A stretch of 64,000 bases of DNA from Lewinella sp. IMCC34183 (GTDB taxonomy: Bacteria > Bacteroidota > Bacteroidia > Chitinophagales > Saprospiraceae): positions 425,727-489,726 of the forward strand of contig NZ_QMEM01000004.1 of the NCBI RefSeq assembly GCF_003390915.1, in the 5' to 3' direction. The notes under the pieces were generated by a model. That model saw only the letters and a list, made by a program, of their open reading frames with translations, was not told the origin of the DNA and ran no database searches. Within the stretch, counting starts at the first letter, position 1. Every line of letters begins with the position of its first letter. The translations under genes were made by a program, and so were the position numbers. Shown piece by piece: positions 18,091 to 27,488 of the stretch.

Positions 18091-18858
18091 TCAGAACGGC
18101 CAGAAGGCTTTGGCTATGGCACCTACGATCACCAAGATAAGTAATCTGTACGCCCAAATTCCGGCGGAGGGCGAGCGCGCGGCGTATCTGGCGGTCAGGT
18201 AGCCCCCCGCGGTCTGCCCCACGGCCATGAGAAGCCCCAACTCCCAGTCGATGAGGCCGCGGTAGGCGTAGATGGCTACCGCTATACCGGTATAGATCAG
18301 GACGACGATTCCCTTCACCACGTTCGCCTGGATGATTTCGTAGCGGGCCACCAGCACCGTCAGGGCCAGGAAAAAGATACCCATCCCCATCTGAATGAAG
18401 CCGCCGTAAATACCCAGCGCGAAGAAGGCCGGAACCAGGATCCAGTAAGACAGTGGCCGCTCGTCGGCCGTACCGATCAGCCACCGCTTCGGGTTCACCA
18501 GCACGACCAGCAGCATCACCACCAGCAAGTAGCGGAAGATCGAGCGGTAGGTGGCGTTGTCCACCACCAGGCTGAGCCAGATGCCCAGCAGGGCGCCGGC
18601 GGTGGTGATCCCCACGATGGTCCACATTTCCCGGCTACGGGAGGCCGACAGGTCGAGCCGGCCCGCCTGCTTGAAGGCCCAGGTCCCGGCCAGGCTCTGC
18701 GTCACGATGCCTACCCGGTTGGTGGCGTTGGCCACCGTCGCCGGCAGGCCGAGTACTTCCATCAGGATCGTCAGGGTGATGGCGGAGCCGTTACCGGAGA
18801 GGGTGTTGATGCCCCCCGCCAGCAGGGAACCCACCAGCGCGATGAGGTAGTCGACCAT
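18091..18858 (-). CDS. Sulfite exporter TauE/SafE family membrane protein (TSUP)
   Basis: The 255-residue protein has eight or so hydrophobic helices in two halves, opening with the family signature ALVGSLLAGGINTLSGNGSAITLTIL and repeating a GGFIQMGMGIFFLALTVL segment in the second half. Members export sulfite, taurine-derived sulfonates or other organosulfur anions; the substrate here is unknown. The ATG at 18858 shares one base with the stop of the RDD-protein gene, so the two are coupled. Confidence 0.85.
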   Translation of the reverse strand: MVDYLIALVGSLLAGGINTLSGNGSAITLTILMEVLGLPATVANATNRVGIVTQSLAGTWAFKQAGRLDLSASRSREMWTIVGITTAGALLGIWLSLVVDNATYRSIFRYLLVVMLLVVLVNPKRWLIGTADERPLSYWILVPAFFALGIYGGFIQMGMGIFFLALTVLVARYEIIQANVVKGIVVLIYTGIAVAIYAYRGLIDWELGLLMAVGQTAGGYLTARYAARSPSAGIWAYRLLILVIVGAIAKAFWPF

Positions 18859-19592
18859 CACCGGGTAAGCACGATATAGTCAAGCAGGAGTGTTTCCAGA
18901 AATTTTTCCGGATCGGCACCGCTTTCCGTGTCGGGTACGTCCAAAACTTCCGCCAGCCGCCGGGCCAGCAACTGCAGGGCTTCGCGGTGCGCCCGGTTGC
19001 GGTAACGCTGGTGGCGCAGCAGGCACTGCTTCACGGTAAGCATGTCCGCGTCCGTAAGTCGCTCTACGGCCGGATAGCGGGCCACGTGCTGCGTCCGGTT
19101 GCGGATCGTCAGGATATCGCCCAGGCTTACCCCGCCGCGGTCGTCGGTATGGATCACCACCGTGCGTGCCACGAGGTCACCGAGCCGCTGATTTTGTCCG
19201 CCGGTGGCCACCAGCAGCACCGCCAGCATGCCGCCCGTAAAGAGCACGTCGGGAAGCAGGAAAATGGAACGGATCAAAAAATCGGCGGGGGTAGGATCTT
19301 CCCCGTCCAGGCGGATGACCCGCAGCCGCAGCAGGCGCTTGCCCAGCGTCTGCCCGCGGCTGAACATTTCGGAAAGGAAAAAATAGGCGAGTACCCCGAA
19401 AACGGGCCCAAACTGAACGACGATGGCGGGATTGAGGACCACACCCGCACTTTCCAGCAGGAAGACCAGCAGCAGGTACCCGATGACGAACACGACGGCA
19501 TCGATACAGAAGGCGCCGATCCGCACGCCAAGACGGGCGGTCTCGTAGTCGATGCGCACGTTCTGCGTGGTATGGATGGTTACGGCGGGCAT
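18858..19592 (-). CDS. RDD family membrane protein
   Basis: This 244-residue protein begins MPAVTIHTTQNVRIDYETA and then has the RDD domain: a first helix (AFCIDAVVFVIGYLLLVFLL, with the conserved Asp), a second and third helix, and the conserved charged stretch GQTLGKRLLRLRVIRLDG. The C-terminal 70 residues are a soluble helical tail. RDD proteins are small membrane proteins suspected of solute or ion transport. I chose ATG 19592 because homologues begin with the TTQNV segment; an upstream ATG at 19640 would add 16 residues. Confidence 0.83.
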   Translation of the reverse strand: MPAVTIHTTQNVRIDYETARLGVRIGAFCIDAVVFVIGYLLLVFLLESAGVVLNPAIVVQFGPVFGVLAYFFLSEMFSRGQTLGKRLLRLRVIRLDGEDPTPADFLIRSIFLLPDVLFTGGMLAVLLVATGGQNQRLGDLVARTVVIHTDDRGGVSLGDILTIRNRTQHVARYPAVERLTDADMLTVKQCLLRHQRYRNRAHREALQLLARRLAEVLDVPDTESGADPEKFLETLLLDYIVLTR

Positions 19593-19663
19593 GGGGCGCG
19601 GCAAAGTTACTAAACCTTTAAAGGCAAGTACCTTGTGCATAAACTTTCGCTTTCGCGCGTACC

Positions 19664-19671
19664 TATCTTTC
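19664..19671 (+). promoter_or_regulatory. Possible -7 box for the histidine kinase gene
   Basis: TATCTTTC matches TAnnTTTG at seven of eight positions, 34 bases before the kinase ATG. The response regulator gene has a matching TATCTTTA at 21135-21142, 17 bases before its own ATG. The -33 part is not obvious for either, so both are tentative. Confidence 0.3.
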
Positions 19672-19704
19672 CAACCGGTCGCTCGCTGAAGCCCGTTTTA
19701 CGCC

Positions 19705-21120
19705 ATGAGCAAGAAATCGATATACCTGATTATCGGACTGATCGTCACGGCCATCATCGGCCTCATCATCCTGCAGCTGCGGTTGATTCAGACCGGACTG
19801 GAGGTGAACAAGGAGCGCTACGACCGCGCCATCCAAGGTGCCCTGAAGAAGGTGGCGGACGAGGTGGAGGACAACGAAGAGGACGAGATCCGACTGACCC
19901 TCAACAACGGCTACGCGGGCGGCGTACCGGAAGGCCTCTACGGCGAATTTCTGATCGGTTCGCCCACCACCGGCCTGCTCGGAGCCCGTACCATCCGGAT
20001 CAGCCCCAGCAGTCTCCGCCTGCGCTACCAGTTCGCGAGCCGTAACCTGGAGGAACGTATCGACCGCGACGCCATCCACAAGCAGCTCCAAAAAGAACTG
20101 CGCAACGCGGGCATCAGCGACGACCTGGAATACGGCATCTACGACAGCCGCAGCCAGCGCTTCATTAGCCGCAACGGCCGCCAGCTGTCCCCCCTCGGGT
20201 CCGATACCAGCCGCCACGAGGACCTGATGCACCCCGACTACGTCGTCAGCCTCTTCGACGAGGATGCCAACATCCCCGGCCAGATCCGGGCTTACAGCCC
20301 CGACAAGGACAGCGTCGTGTACAGTTCCCTGTACGGCAACTTTGCCGTCACGCTGCTCTTCGTACTCATCATCCTGGGCTGCTTCGTATACACCATCTAC
20401 GTGATCCTCATGCAGAAGAAGTTGTCGGAAATGAAGACCGACTTCATCAACAACATGACGCACGAGTTCAAGACGCCCATCGCCACCATCTCGCTGGCCA
20501 CCGACAGCATCGTGAGCCCGCGCATCAGCGGCCACCCCGACAAGGTGCAGCGTTTCGCACGCATCATCAAGCAGGAAAACAAGCGGATGAACGACCAGGT
20601 GGAGAAGGTGCTGCAGATGGCCAAGCTCGACAAGAGCAAGCTCAACCTCAACCTGACGGCCGTCGACCTGAACGACGTGGTGCAGAGCGCCGTGGAATAC
20701 ATCTCCCTGCAGGTGGAGCCCCGGGGCGGCACCGTGAACACCCGCCTCGACGCCGACCCCTCCGTGGTCGAGGGCGACCTGACCCACTTGTCCAGCCTGG
20801 TAAATAACCTGCTCGACAACGCCAACAAGTACTCACCGGAGGCACCGCGCATCATCGTTTCCACTGCCAACGTCCCCCGGGGCGTACAGGTCACGGTGAC
20901 CGATCATGGCCTAGGAATGACCCGCGAAGCACGAAAAAACATTTTCGACCGTTTCTACCGGGTACACACGGGTGATCGACACGACGTTAAGGGCTTCGGA
21001 TTGGGCCTTTCCTACGTTAAAACGATCACGGACGTGCACAGCGGAACCATCGAGGTGAGGAGCGAGCTCGGCAAGGGCAGCAGTTTCATCGTTACGTTCC
21101 CTTACCGCCAGCCCGAATGA
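19705..21120 (+). CDS. Sensor histidine kinase (RprX-like)
   Basis: This 471-residue kinase has two membrane helices (about residues 5-27 and 213-235) enclosing a periplasmic sensor domain of roughly 185 residues. The cytoplasmic part has the phospho-acceptor His253 in MTHEFKTPIATISLA, then an N box (SLVNNLLDNANKYS), a G1 box (VTDHGLGM), an F box (IFDRFYRV) and a G2 box (GFGLGLSYV). It should autophosphorylate in response to an envelope signal. The response regulator gene follows after 38 bases. The pair resembles RprX/RprY of Bacteroides, but the signal is unknown. Confidence 0.93.
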   Translation: MSKKSIYLIIGLIVTAIIGLIILQLRLIQTGLEVNKERYDRAIQGALKKVADEVEDNEEDEIRLTLNNGYAGGVPEGLYGEFLIGSPTTGLLGARTIRISPSSLRLRYQFASRNLEERIDRDAIHKQLQKELRNAGISDDLEYGIYDSRSQRFISRNGRQLSPLGSDTSRHEDLMHPDYVVSLFDEDANIPGQIRAYSPDKDSVVYSSLYGNFAVTLLFVLIILGCFVYTIYVILMQKKLSEMKTDFINNMTHEFKTPIATISLATDSIVSPRISGHPDKVQRFARIIKQENKRMNDQVEKVLQMAKLDKSKLNLNLTAVDLNDVVQSAVEYISLQVEPRGGTVNTRLDADPSVVEGDLTHLSSLVNNLLDNANKYSPEAPRIIVSTANVPRGVQVTVTDHGLGMTREARKNIFDRFYRVHTGDRHDVKGFGLGLSYVKTITDVHSGTIEVRSELGKGSSFIVTFPYRQPE

Positions 21121-21158
21121 CCCTTCACGCTTTTTATCTTTAAAACCACACCCGACCG

Positions 21159-21896
21159 ATGAGCGATAGTAACCCGATTGACGCCAAACTGCTCCTGGTG
21201 GAGGACGACCGAAACTTCGGCGATGTCCTCCGTTCCTACCTGGAAGCCCACGACTATGACGTCACGCTCGCTACCGACGGCGTGGCCGGCCTGGAAGCCT
21301 ACCGGGGCAGTAACTGGGACCTCTGCATCTTCGACGTCATGATGCCCCGCCTAAGCGGCTTCGAACTCGCCAAGAAGATCCGCGAGGACGATACCCAAAC
21401 CCCCATCATCTTCCTTACCGCCAAGGCCATGAAGGACGATGTACTCAACGGCTTCGAACTCGGTGCCGACGACTACATCACCAAACCCTTCAACAGCGAG
21501 GAGCTGCTGGCCCGTATCAACGTGATCCTGCGCCGCAGCCAGGTACCGCTGGACCCGAAGGAGGAGCAGACCGACTTCGAATTCGGCCGCTTTCACTTCA
21601 ACTTCCCCCTGCGTATTCTCACCCTCACCAGCGAAAAGGGAGAGAAGAGCAAGGAAAAACTCAGTCCCAAGGAAGCCCAGCTGCTCCGCCTGTTTGCCAT
21701 CAATAAAAACGATATCCTGAGCCGGAGCGAAGCCCTCACCAAGATATGGGGCGAGGACAACTACTTCACCGCCCGCTCCATGGACGTCTTCGTTACCAAG
21801 CTGCGCAAGTACCTCAAGCCCGACCCGGCCATCGAGATTGTCAACATTCACGGCAACGGCTTCCAGCTACTCGTGCGCGACGAGCAGGAAAGCTGA
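21159..21896 (+). CDS. OmpR-family response regulator (RprY-like)
   Basis: The 245-residue regulator has a receiver domain with the acidic pair VEDD (residues 14-17), the phosphorylation site Asp59 in LCIFDVMMP and the signalling Thr/Lys in FLTAKAMKDD. After a linker comes an OmpR-type winged helix (SPKEAQLLRLFAINKNDILSR, then SMDVFVTKLRKYLK). It is the expected partner of the kinase directly upstream. A strong terminator follows at 22086-22113. Confidence 0.94.
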   Translation: MSDSNPIDAKLLLVEDDRNFGDVLRSYLEAHDYDVTLATDGVAGLEAYRGSNWDLCIFDVMMPRLSGFELAKKIREDDTQTPIIFLTAKAMKDDVLNGFELGADDYITKPFNSEELLARINVILRRSQVPLDPKEEQTDFEFGRFHFNFPLRILTLTSEKGEKSKEKLSPKEAQLLRLFAINKNDILSRSEALTKIWGEDNYFTARSMDVFVTKLRKYLKPDPAIEIVNIHGNGFQLLVRDEQES

Positions 21897-22085
21897 TCGG
21901 CAGTACGACGGCTGTTAAAGCAAGTCCGGGAAATACATGCCGGGTACGATCCCCGGTTTTACACCCATCTGCCCCGGACCGAACAATCAGGGAACGAACA
22001 GACGGGCGATCTGTCGCCCTCCGGAATAATTGACGACGTGTTTCCGTCGTTTCAAAATTTAGTTTTTGGGATTATAATTTTATCG

Positions 22086-22113
22086 GCCGAAGCCTCGCGC
22101 TTCGGCTTTTTTT
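22086..22113 (+). terminator. Rho-independent terminator after the response regulator
   Basis: GCCGAAGC (22086-22093) and GCTTCGGC (22099-22106) form a perfect eight-base stem with the loop CTCGC, followed at once by seven T residues (22107-22113). It ends the two-component operon 190 bases after the regulator stop and 15 bases before the next start codon, so the peptidase gene must start transcription very close to or inside this hairpin. Confidence 0.85.
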
Positions 22114-22128
22114 CTTTGTTGCTATGTC

Positions 22129-23457
22129 ATGCGCTTTCTGCTCTACCTCCTCGTCTTCCTGTTACTCCCCGCTTCCGGCAGCGCCCAGCTTACCGGTCGC
22201 CGTGCCGCCTCCCGGTCGCTGGATGAGATGATTCGCTGGAATCCTGTCTTCTCCGAAGGACAAACCGGCTTTTCGCTCTGCGACCTGAATACCGGCAACC
22301 AAGTCTACGGCTACAACGCCGAGCGCTATTTCGTCCCCGCCAGCAACGTCAAACTGCTCACCTTCTACGTCGCCCAGCACCTGCTGGGCGATTCCGGCCC
22401 CGCCCTCTTCTACCGTACTTCCGGCAACACCACCACCGTGTGGGGTACCGGCTATCCCCTTCTCCTCCACCCCGCTTTCTACGGTTTCGACGACCTGGCA
22501 CCCTGGTTGGCCACCCGCGCCGGCGCACTCGTCTACGAGGCACCGGCCGCACAGGCACCGCCCCGCTACGGGGCCGGCTGGAGCTGGGACGACTACAACT
22601 ACGGATACGTATACGAGCGCTCGTCCCTACCGGTCTACGGCAACCGCCTGTATCTGGACGTGCTGGAAGACGCCGGCCTGTTCGGTTCCCCGCCGGGTGT
22701 GACGGCGGACCTCATCCAGGACGTCAGCCAGGAACGCGCCATCAACCGGACCGAAGGAAGCAACCAATTCACCATCGGCCGCAATTTCTACTACCCCGGC
22801 AACTTCCCGCTGCAACGGCCCCTCTCCGTCAGCCCCGACCTCGCGGGCCGACAACTGGCCGCGGCGTTTCCCAACCTGTCCGTGTCGGTGGGTACGGCAG
22901 CCGCACCCGCCCGCGGCACCCTGGACGAGGTACGCGCCAGCCTGCCCGATACCCTCTACCGTAAGCTGCTGCAGGACAGCGACAACTACCTCGCCGAGCA
23001 ACTGTTGATCATGGCAGCCAGCGATCGCTACGGATGGCCCGACGAGGAAACCTTCTTCGACTACGCCGTGGATACCCTCTTTCGCGAACTACAACTCGGC
23101 GACCTGCGCTACGCCGACGGCAGCGGACTGAGCCGCTACAACCTGGTCAAACCCCGGCAGCTGACCCAACTCCTTATGTCCCTGGACCGGGAGGTCGGCC
23201 GGGACCGGCTCATCACCCTCCTGCCGGCCGGCGGCGAAAGTGGAACGCTGAAGCGGCGCTTCGGTAACCGGCCGGTCACCTACGTGTGGGCTAAGACGGG
23301 CACCCTCAGCGGCGTCACCTGCGTCAGCGGGATCGTCCGCTGTCGCTCGGGCCGCTGGCTGAGCTTCAGTTTCCTGCACAACAATGTCATCGGGCGTACC
23401 GCGGACTACTACCGGGAGATGGAGCGGGTCCTCGGCTGGGTGTACGACACCCTTTAA
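22129..23457 (+). CDS. dacB: D-alanyl-D-alanine carboxypeptidase/endopeptidase (PBP4 type)
   Basis: This 442-residue exported enzyme trims or cleaves peptide cross-links in peptidoglycan. A signal peptide (LLYLLVFLLLPASGSAQ) is followed by the three penicillin-binding motifs of family S13: SxxK at Ser72-Lys75 (PASNVKLL), SxN in LQDSDNYLAEQLL and KTG in WAKTGTLSG. The length fits PBP4-like enzymes, which insert a long extra domain between the first two motifs. The next gene follows after 34 bases. Confidence 0.9.
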   Translation: MRFLLYLLVFLLLPASGSAQLTGRRAASRSLDEMIRWNPVFSEGQTGFSLCDLNTGNQVYGYNAERYFVPASNVKLLTFYVAQHLLGDSGPALFYRTSGNTTTVWGTGYPLLLHPAFYGFDDLAPWLATRAGALVYEAPAAQAPPRYGAGWSWDDYNYGYVYERSSLPVYGNRLYLDVLEDAGLFGSPPGVTADLIQDVSQERAINRTEGSNQFTIGRNFYYPGNFPLQRPLSVSPDLAGRQLAAAFPNLSVSVGTAAAPARGTLDEVRASLPDTLYRKLLQDSDNYLAEQLLIMAASDRYGWPDEETFFDYAVDTLFRELQLGDLRYADGSGLSRYNLVKPRQLTQLLMSLDREVGRDRLITLLPAGGESGTLKRRFGNRPVTYVWAKTGTLSGVTCVSGIVRCRSGRWLSFSFLHNNVIGRTADYYREMERVLGWVYDTL

Positions 23458-23491
23458 TGCGCATCTTTGCGGCCCTAACCAACCATATATA

Positions 23492-25351
23492 ATGGTATAC
23501 CTCGAACTGGAACGCGTTTCCAAGATCTACGGAGAGAAAGTACTTTTCGACCAAGTCGACCTGCAGGTCGCGCAGAATACCAAGGTGGCCCTGGTCGCCA
23601 AGAATGGTACCGGCAAGTCTACCCTCCTCCGCGTAGCCGCCGGCGTCGACCAGCCCGAGGGCGTGGGCTCCCGGGCCTACGTGCACAAGGACGCCCGCCT
23701 GGCCTACCTCCCCCAGGAACCCGAGTTCGGGGCCGGTGCCACGGTGATGGACGCCGTCTTCGACAGCGATAACGAAATGGTGCGCGCCGTGCGCGACTAC
23801 GAAATGGCCCTGTCGCGCACCGATAAGCCCCAGCTCCTCCAGGACGCCCTCGGCCGCATGGACCGCCTCCAGGCCTGGGACATCGAGGCCCGCATCAAGG
23901 AGGTGCTCAGCAAACTCAACATCGAGGACGTGGACCAGCAGGTAGCCACCCTCTCCGGCGGACAGCGCAAGCGCGTGGCCCTGGCCAAATTGATCATCGA
24001 CGAGCCCGATCTGATCATCATGGACGAACCGACCAACCACCTGGACCTTGACATGATCGAGTGGCTGGAGGAGTGGCTGCAGTCCACTAACCTGACCCTG
24101 CTGATGGTGACCCACGACCGTTACTTCCTCGAGCGCGTTTGCAACCGCATCATCGAGCTCGACGGCGGGCAGATCTACCACTACACCGGGAACTACTCCG
24201 ACTTCCTGGACAAGAAGGCCACCCGCGAGGAAACGTCCAGCGCCGAACTCGAGAAGGACCGCAAGCGGATGAAGCAGGAACTGGAATGGGTACGGCGCAT
24301 GCCCAGCGGCCGCGGCACCAAGGCCAAAAGCCGCCTGAGCGCCTTCAGCGAGCTGAAGGAAAAGGTGGGAGGCTTCCGCAAGGAGGAGGAGCTGCAACTG
24401 GAGATCAAGGGGCAGCGCCTCGGCAGCAAGATCCTCGAGGCCCACAACATCAGCAAATCCTACGGCGAAAAGGAGCTCGTACGGGGCTTCAGTTACAAGT
24501 TCCAGAAGGGCGAACGCGTGGGGATCGTAGGCCGTAACGGGGCCGGCAAATCCACCCTCCTGCACATGCTCACTAAGGAGCTGGAACCCGATACCGGCAA
24601 GGTGGTCCACGGCAGCAATACCCATTTCGGCTACTACACCCAGGAAGGCATCAACCTGGCGCAGGACATGCGGGTGATCGACGTGGTGCGCGAGATCGCC
24701 GAATTCATCCCTCTCGAAAAGGGAATGAAGCTCACCGCCCGCGGCTTGCTCGAACGCTTCATGTTCAACAGCAAGCAGCAGCAGGTGTACGTGAGCCAGC
24801 TCAGCGGCGGGGAGCGGCGGCGGCTCTACCTGCTCACCATCCTCATGAAGAACCCGAACTTCCTGATCCTGGACGAACCGACCAATGACTTGGACATCGT
24901 TACGCTGAACGTGCTGGAGGACTTCCTGCTCGACTTCCCCGGCTGCGTGCTCATCGTGAGTCACGACCGGTTCTTCCTGGATAAGCTGGCCCACCACCTC
25001 TTCATCTTCGAGGGGGAGGGAAAGATCCGCGACTGGAACGGGCTCTACACCGAATACCGGGAACAGCTGAAGACCGAAAGCCAGGAAAGCGCGCCCCCCA
25101 CCCCGGCCGCCGCACCCGCGGCCCCCGCCCCCTCCGAGAATCAGCTGTCGCAGGAGCAGCGCAAGGCCATCCGCCGCGTAGAGGGACAGATCGGCAAACT
25201 GGAGGAGCGCAAAAAATCCATCAACCAGCAGTTCAACAACATGGCCGCCCTGACGCCGGAGAAGATCGCCGACCTCGGTCGCGAACTCGCGGAAGTGAAC
25301 GAGGCCATCGAGGATAAGGAGCTGGAATGGATGGAGCTGGTGGGCGAGTAG
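23492..25351 (+). CDS. ABC-F family ATP-binding protein (Uup-like)
   Basis: The 619-residue protein has two ABC cassettes and no membrane domain. Cassette 1 shows Walker A (AKNGTGKST), signature (LSGGQRKRVALAKL) and Walker B (LIIMDEPTNHLDL); cassette 2 shows GRNGAGKST, LSGGERRRLYLL and FLILDEPTNDLD. The two are joined by the charged P-site tRNA interaction linker (about residues 235-300), and the C-terminus is a coiled coil after an Ala/Pro-rich spacer, the Uup-type tail. ABC-F proteins act on ribosomes, relieving stalls or giving antibiotic resistance. The ATG at 23492 was chosen over an upstream frame lying in the previous gene. Confidence 0.92.
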   Translation: MVYLELERVSKIYGEKVLFDQVDLQVAQNTKVALVAKNGTGKSTLLRVAAGVDQPEGVGSRAYVHKDARLAYLPQEPEFGAGATVMDAVFDSDNEMVRAVRDYEMALSRTDKPQLLQDALGRMDRLQAWDIEARIKEVLSKLNIEDVDQQVATLSGGQRKRVALAKLIIDEPDLIIMDEPTNHLDLDMIEWLEEWLQSTNLTLLMVTHDRYFLERVCNRIIELDGGQIYHYTGNYSDFLDKKATREETSSAELEKDRKRMKQELEWVRRMPSGRGTKAKSRLSAFSELKEKVGGFRKEEELQLEIKGQRLGSKILEAHNISKSYGEKELVRGFSYKFQKGERVGIVGRNGAGKSTLLHMLTKELEPDTGKVVHGSNTHFGYYTQEGINLAQDMRVIDVVREIAEFIPLEKGMKLTARGLLERFMFNSKQQQVYVSQLSGGERRRLYLLTILMKNPNFLILDEPTNDLDIVTLNVLEDFLLDFPGCVLIVSHDRFFLDKLAHHLFIFEGEGKIRDWNGLYTEYREQLKTESQESAPPTPAAAPAAPAPSENQLSQEQRKAIRRVEGQIGKLEERKKSINQQFNNMAALTPEKIADLGRELAEVNEAIEDKELEWMELVGE

Positions 25352-25361
25352 CCTCCTGCCG

Positions 25362-25805
25362 TAATCCACAGGGCAAGATTAACTATATGCAAACCCTCTG
25401 TTAAGCAGGGAATTAGCGGCGGCCCTTTTCCCCACCAAACGGTGGATAACCAGGGAAAACGGGCAGGTTATCCACAGGTCGGGGCCGGAAAACCGAAAAC
25501 CGGCGGGGTTATCCACATTTCCACAGCTTTCCACAATGCCTTTTCACGGCTTCTCCCCGGTTGGGCGACCGATATCCCCACCGGAATGTCATAAAAGTTT
25601 TCCGGGGAGAACGGTTGGGGAGATTGTGTAGAAAATGGAAATCCCTTTGCGGGGCGGCGCGTTAGCATGTGGATTCCCTGTGGAAAGTTCCCGCCGGCGG
25701 GTGGAGATCGAGACTACCAAGCCCGCGGGGCAAATGTTCTCCCGCTTTCCACATCCCTAATAACGATAAAGGGATTTGAAATTTTAAAAAAGATAATAAC
25801 TATTA
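25362..25805. other. Candidate chromosomal replication origin (oriC): DnaA-box cluster plus AT-rich region
   Basis: Two perfect DnaA boxes TTATCCACA lie at 25468-25476 and 25509-25517. Boxes with one mismatch are TAATCCACA at 25362-25370 and TTATCCACC on the minus strand at 25441-25449. Weaker TTTCCACA-type boxes (seven of nine) lie at 25517-25525, 25527-25535, 25679-25687 (minus) and 25745-25753, and a tgtggattc at 25669-25677. The cluster is followed by a very AT-rich stretch (about 25757-25808) of the kind that melts first. There is no gene in this interval, and the surroundings are GC-rich. Two further TTTTCCACA sites lie inside the next gene on the minus strand (26547-26555 and 26880-26888). 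Twin parS sites 14 kb away support the reading. Confidence 0.75.
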
Positions 25806-25809
25806 AGAG

Positions 25810-26928
25810 ATGGGAAAATCGCCGAGCCGCTACCCCCGTTCCGTCCAACTCTGGCTGATCGTGGGGCTCGTGATGGTCGTCGGGCAGATCGTCATCGGCG
25901 GGATCACCCGCCTGACCGAGTCGGGCCTCTCCATCACGGAATGGGAAGTAGTCAGCGGAGCCATACCGCCGCTGAACGCGACCGACTGGCAGGAGGAGTT
26001 CGTGAAGTACCAGGCCTCGCCGCAGTACGCCCAGATCTTCGGGGACATGACGCTGGCCGATTTCAAGTTCATCTACTTCTGGGAGTGGTTCCACCGGCAG
26101 TGGGCCCGTGCGATGGGCCTGGTGTTCGCCGTGGGCTTCTTCGTGTTCTGGCGCCGCGGTTACCTCGACGGTGCCCTCATGCGCCGCCTGGGCATCGTAG
26201 TGCTTCTCGCCGCCCTGGCCGCCAGCTTCGGGTGGATCATGGTAGCCAGCGGGCTGGTGGACCGTCCCTGGGTCAATGCCTACAAGCTCACGCTGCACCT
26301 GGCGCTGGGCCTGACGCTCTTCTCCTACCTCCTGTGGGTGACCCTCAAGGTAGTCCGCCCGCGGATCGGTGGATTTCCACACTTACCGGTGAAAAACCTG
26401 CTCTGGGCGGTCAACGTAGTGCTCATTTTGCAGCTTTTGCTCGGAGGAGTGATGAGTGGCGCGCGCGCGGCCCTGCCCTACCCTACCTGGCCCGACATGA
26501 ACGGTAGCGCCGTACCGCCGGTCCTCACCGACGCTTCGGCCTGGACTGTGGAAAACCTGGTCTACTACGAAGGCAGCCTCTTTCAGCCGGCCCTGGTACA
26601 GTTTTTGCACCGGATGACGGCTTACTCCCTGTTAATCATTGCGTTATACTTCGTTTACCGCTGCTCGCGGGCGAGCGTGAATCGCAACTTGCGGCGGGCT
26701 AACACCCTGTTGATAAGCCTGTTAATAACCCAGGCCATACTGGGGATCCTCACCGTAGTTAACAGCGTGGGACAGGTCCCGGTAGGTCTGGGTGTGGCTC
26801 ACCAGTTTACCGCCATCGCGGTGGCGGCGGCGATCGTATACCTCAATTATCTCTTCCGGCCGGGGCGTCCGCTGCACCCTGTGGAAAAACTAGTGGAAAA
26901 CAATAGGAAAAAAAGTTTGGCCCTGTAG
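25810..26928 (+). CDS. ctaA: Heme A synthase (COX15/CtaA)
   Basis: This 372-residue membrane protein converts heme O to heme A for cytochrome oxidase. It has eight predicted helices and the family motifs GGITRLTESGLSITEW, FKFIYFWEWFHRQWAR (with a heme-ligand His), a second His in KLTLHLALG and later His residues in VQFLHRMTAYSLL and GVAHQFTAIAV. The start codon follows directly on the AT-rich part of the candidate origin. No heme O synthase is next to it in this window. Confidence 0.93.
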   Translation: MGKSPSRYPRSVQLWLIVGLVMVVGQIVIGGITRLTESGLSITEWEVVSGAIPPLNATDWQEEFVKYQASPQYAQIFGDMTLADFKFIYFWEWFHRQWARAMGLVFAVGFFVFWRRGYLDGALMRRLGIVVLLAALAASFGWIMVASGLVDRPWVNAYKLTLHLALGLTLFSYLLWVTLKVVRPRIGGFPHLPVKNLLWAVNVVLILQLLLGGVMSGARAALPYPTWPDMNGSAVPPVLTDASAWTVENLVYYEGSLFQPALVQFLHRMTAYSLLIIALYFVYRCSRASVNRNLRRANTLLISLLITQAILGILTVVNSVGQVPVGLGVAHQFTAIAVAAAIVYLNYLFRPGRPLHPVEKLVENNRKKSLAL

Positions 26929-26937
26929 GTTACCTCT

Positions 26938-27309
26938 TCAACTCACCTCCGACCAGCTCTCCCGGCGGCGACCGAGGTACTGCCCGGTGAGGAAGATAGC
27001 GAGCAAAAAGTGGAGCAGGGCCGCCCGCGAATCGGGGTTGTAGAGCGTCTGTACCAGGATCATCAGGTAATGGTACACGCTCAGGCTCAGCGTCAGCAGC
27101 AAGAAGGTACCGGTATCCCTGCGGCGGTAGTACGCCCAGAGGCTCAGTCCGGAAAGGAAGGCGGCGGTGAGGCCATACATCTTCATCAGCAGGACGAAAC
27201 TCGGACCTTCAGCGGTACCGAAACCGGGCACGAGGTCACCGGCCCCGGGGTAAAAGAGGAACAGGAAGGCTACGAAGCCCTCGATCAAAGCGTGCAGCAG
27301 GAGGATCAT
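26938..27309 (-). CDS. Four-helix membrane protein of unknown function
   Basis: This 123-residue protein has four hydrophobic helices (about residues 3-20, 40-60, 68-88 and 98-114) separated by short charged loops such as YYRRRDTG. No catalytic or binding motif was recognised. The DoxX/DUF-type small membrane protein families have a similar layout, but the match is not specific enough to name. It lies convergent to ctaA. Confidence 0.6.
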   Translation of the reverse strand: MILLLHALIEGFVAFLFLFYPGAGDLVPGFGTAEGPSFVLLMKMYGLTAAFLSGLSLWAYYRRRDTGTFLLLTLSLSVYHYLMILVQTLYNPDSRAALLHFLLAIFLTGQYLGRRRESWSEVS

Positions 27310-27488
27310 ACTACCTTAACACGGGAGGGGCCAGGGGTTGCGCGGGATGTCGTATTCCTGCTAATTTCTGGCGGGACCCCATAAAATTTTGGTTAACCGG
27401 GGAAATGTATAACAATATAGTTGCGTTATTGGCAGCGGATAATGTTTTAATTGCCTGCTTTTTCGCTGGCTCACCTTTACTGCTCCCA

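Noticed and set aside
23387..25369. Long minus strand open frame opposite the ABC-F gene
   Set aside because: Antisense shadow with Leu/Val/His bias and no domain; the + strand gene has perfect ABC motifs.
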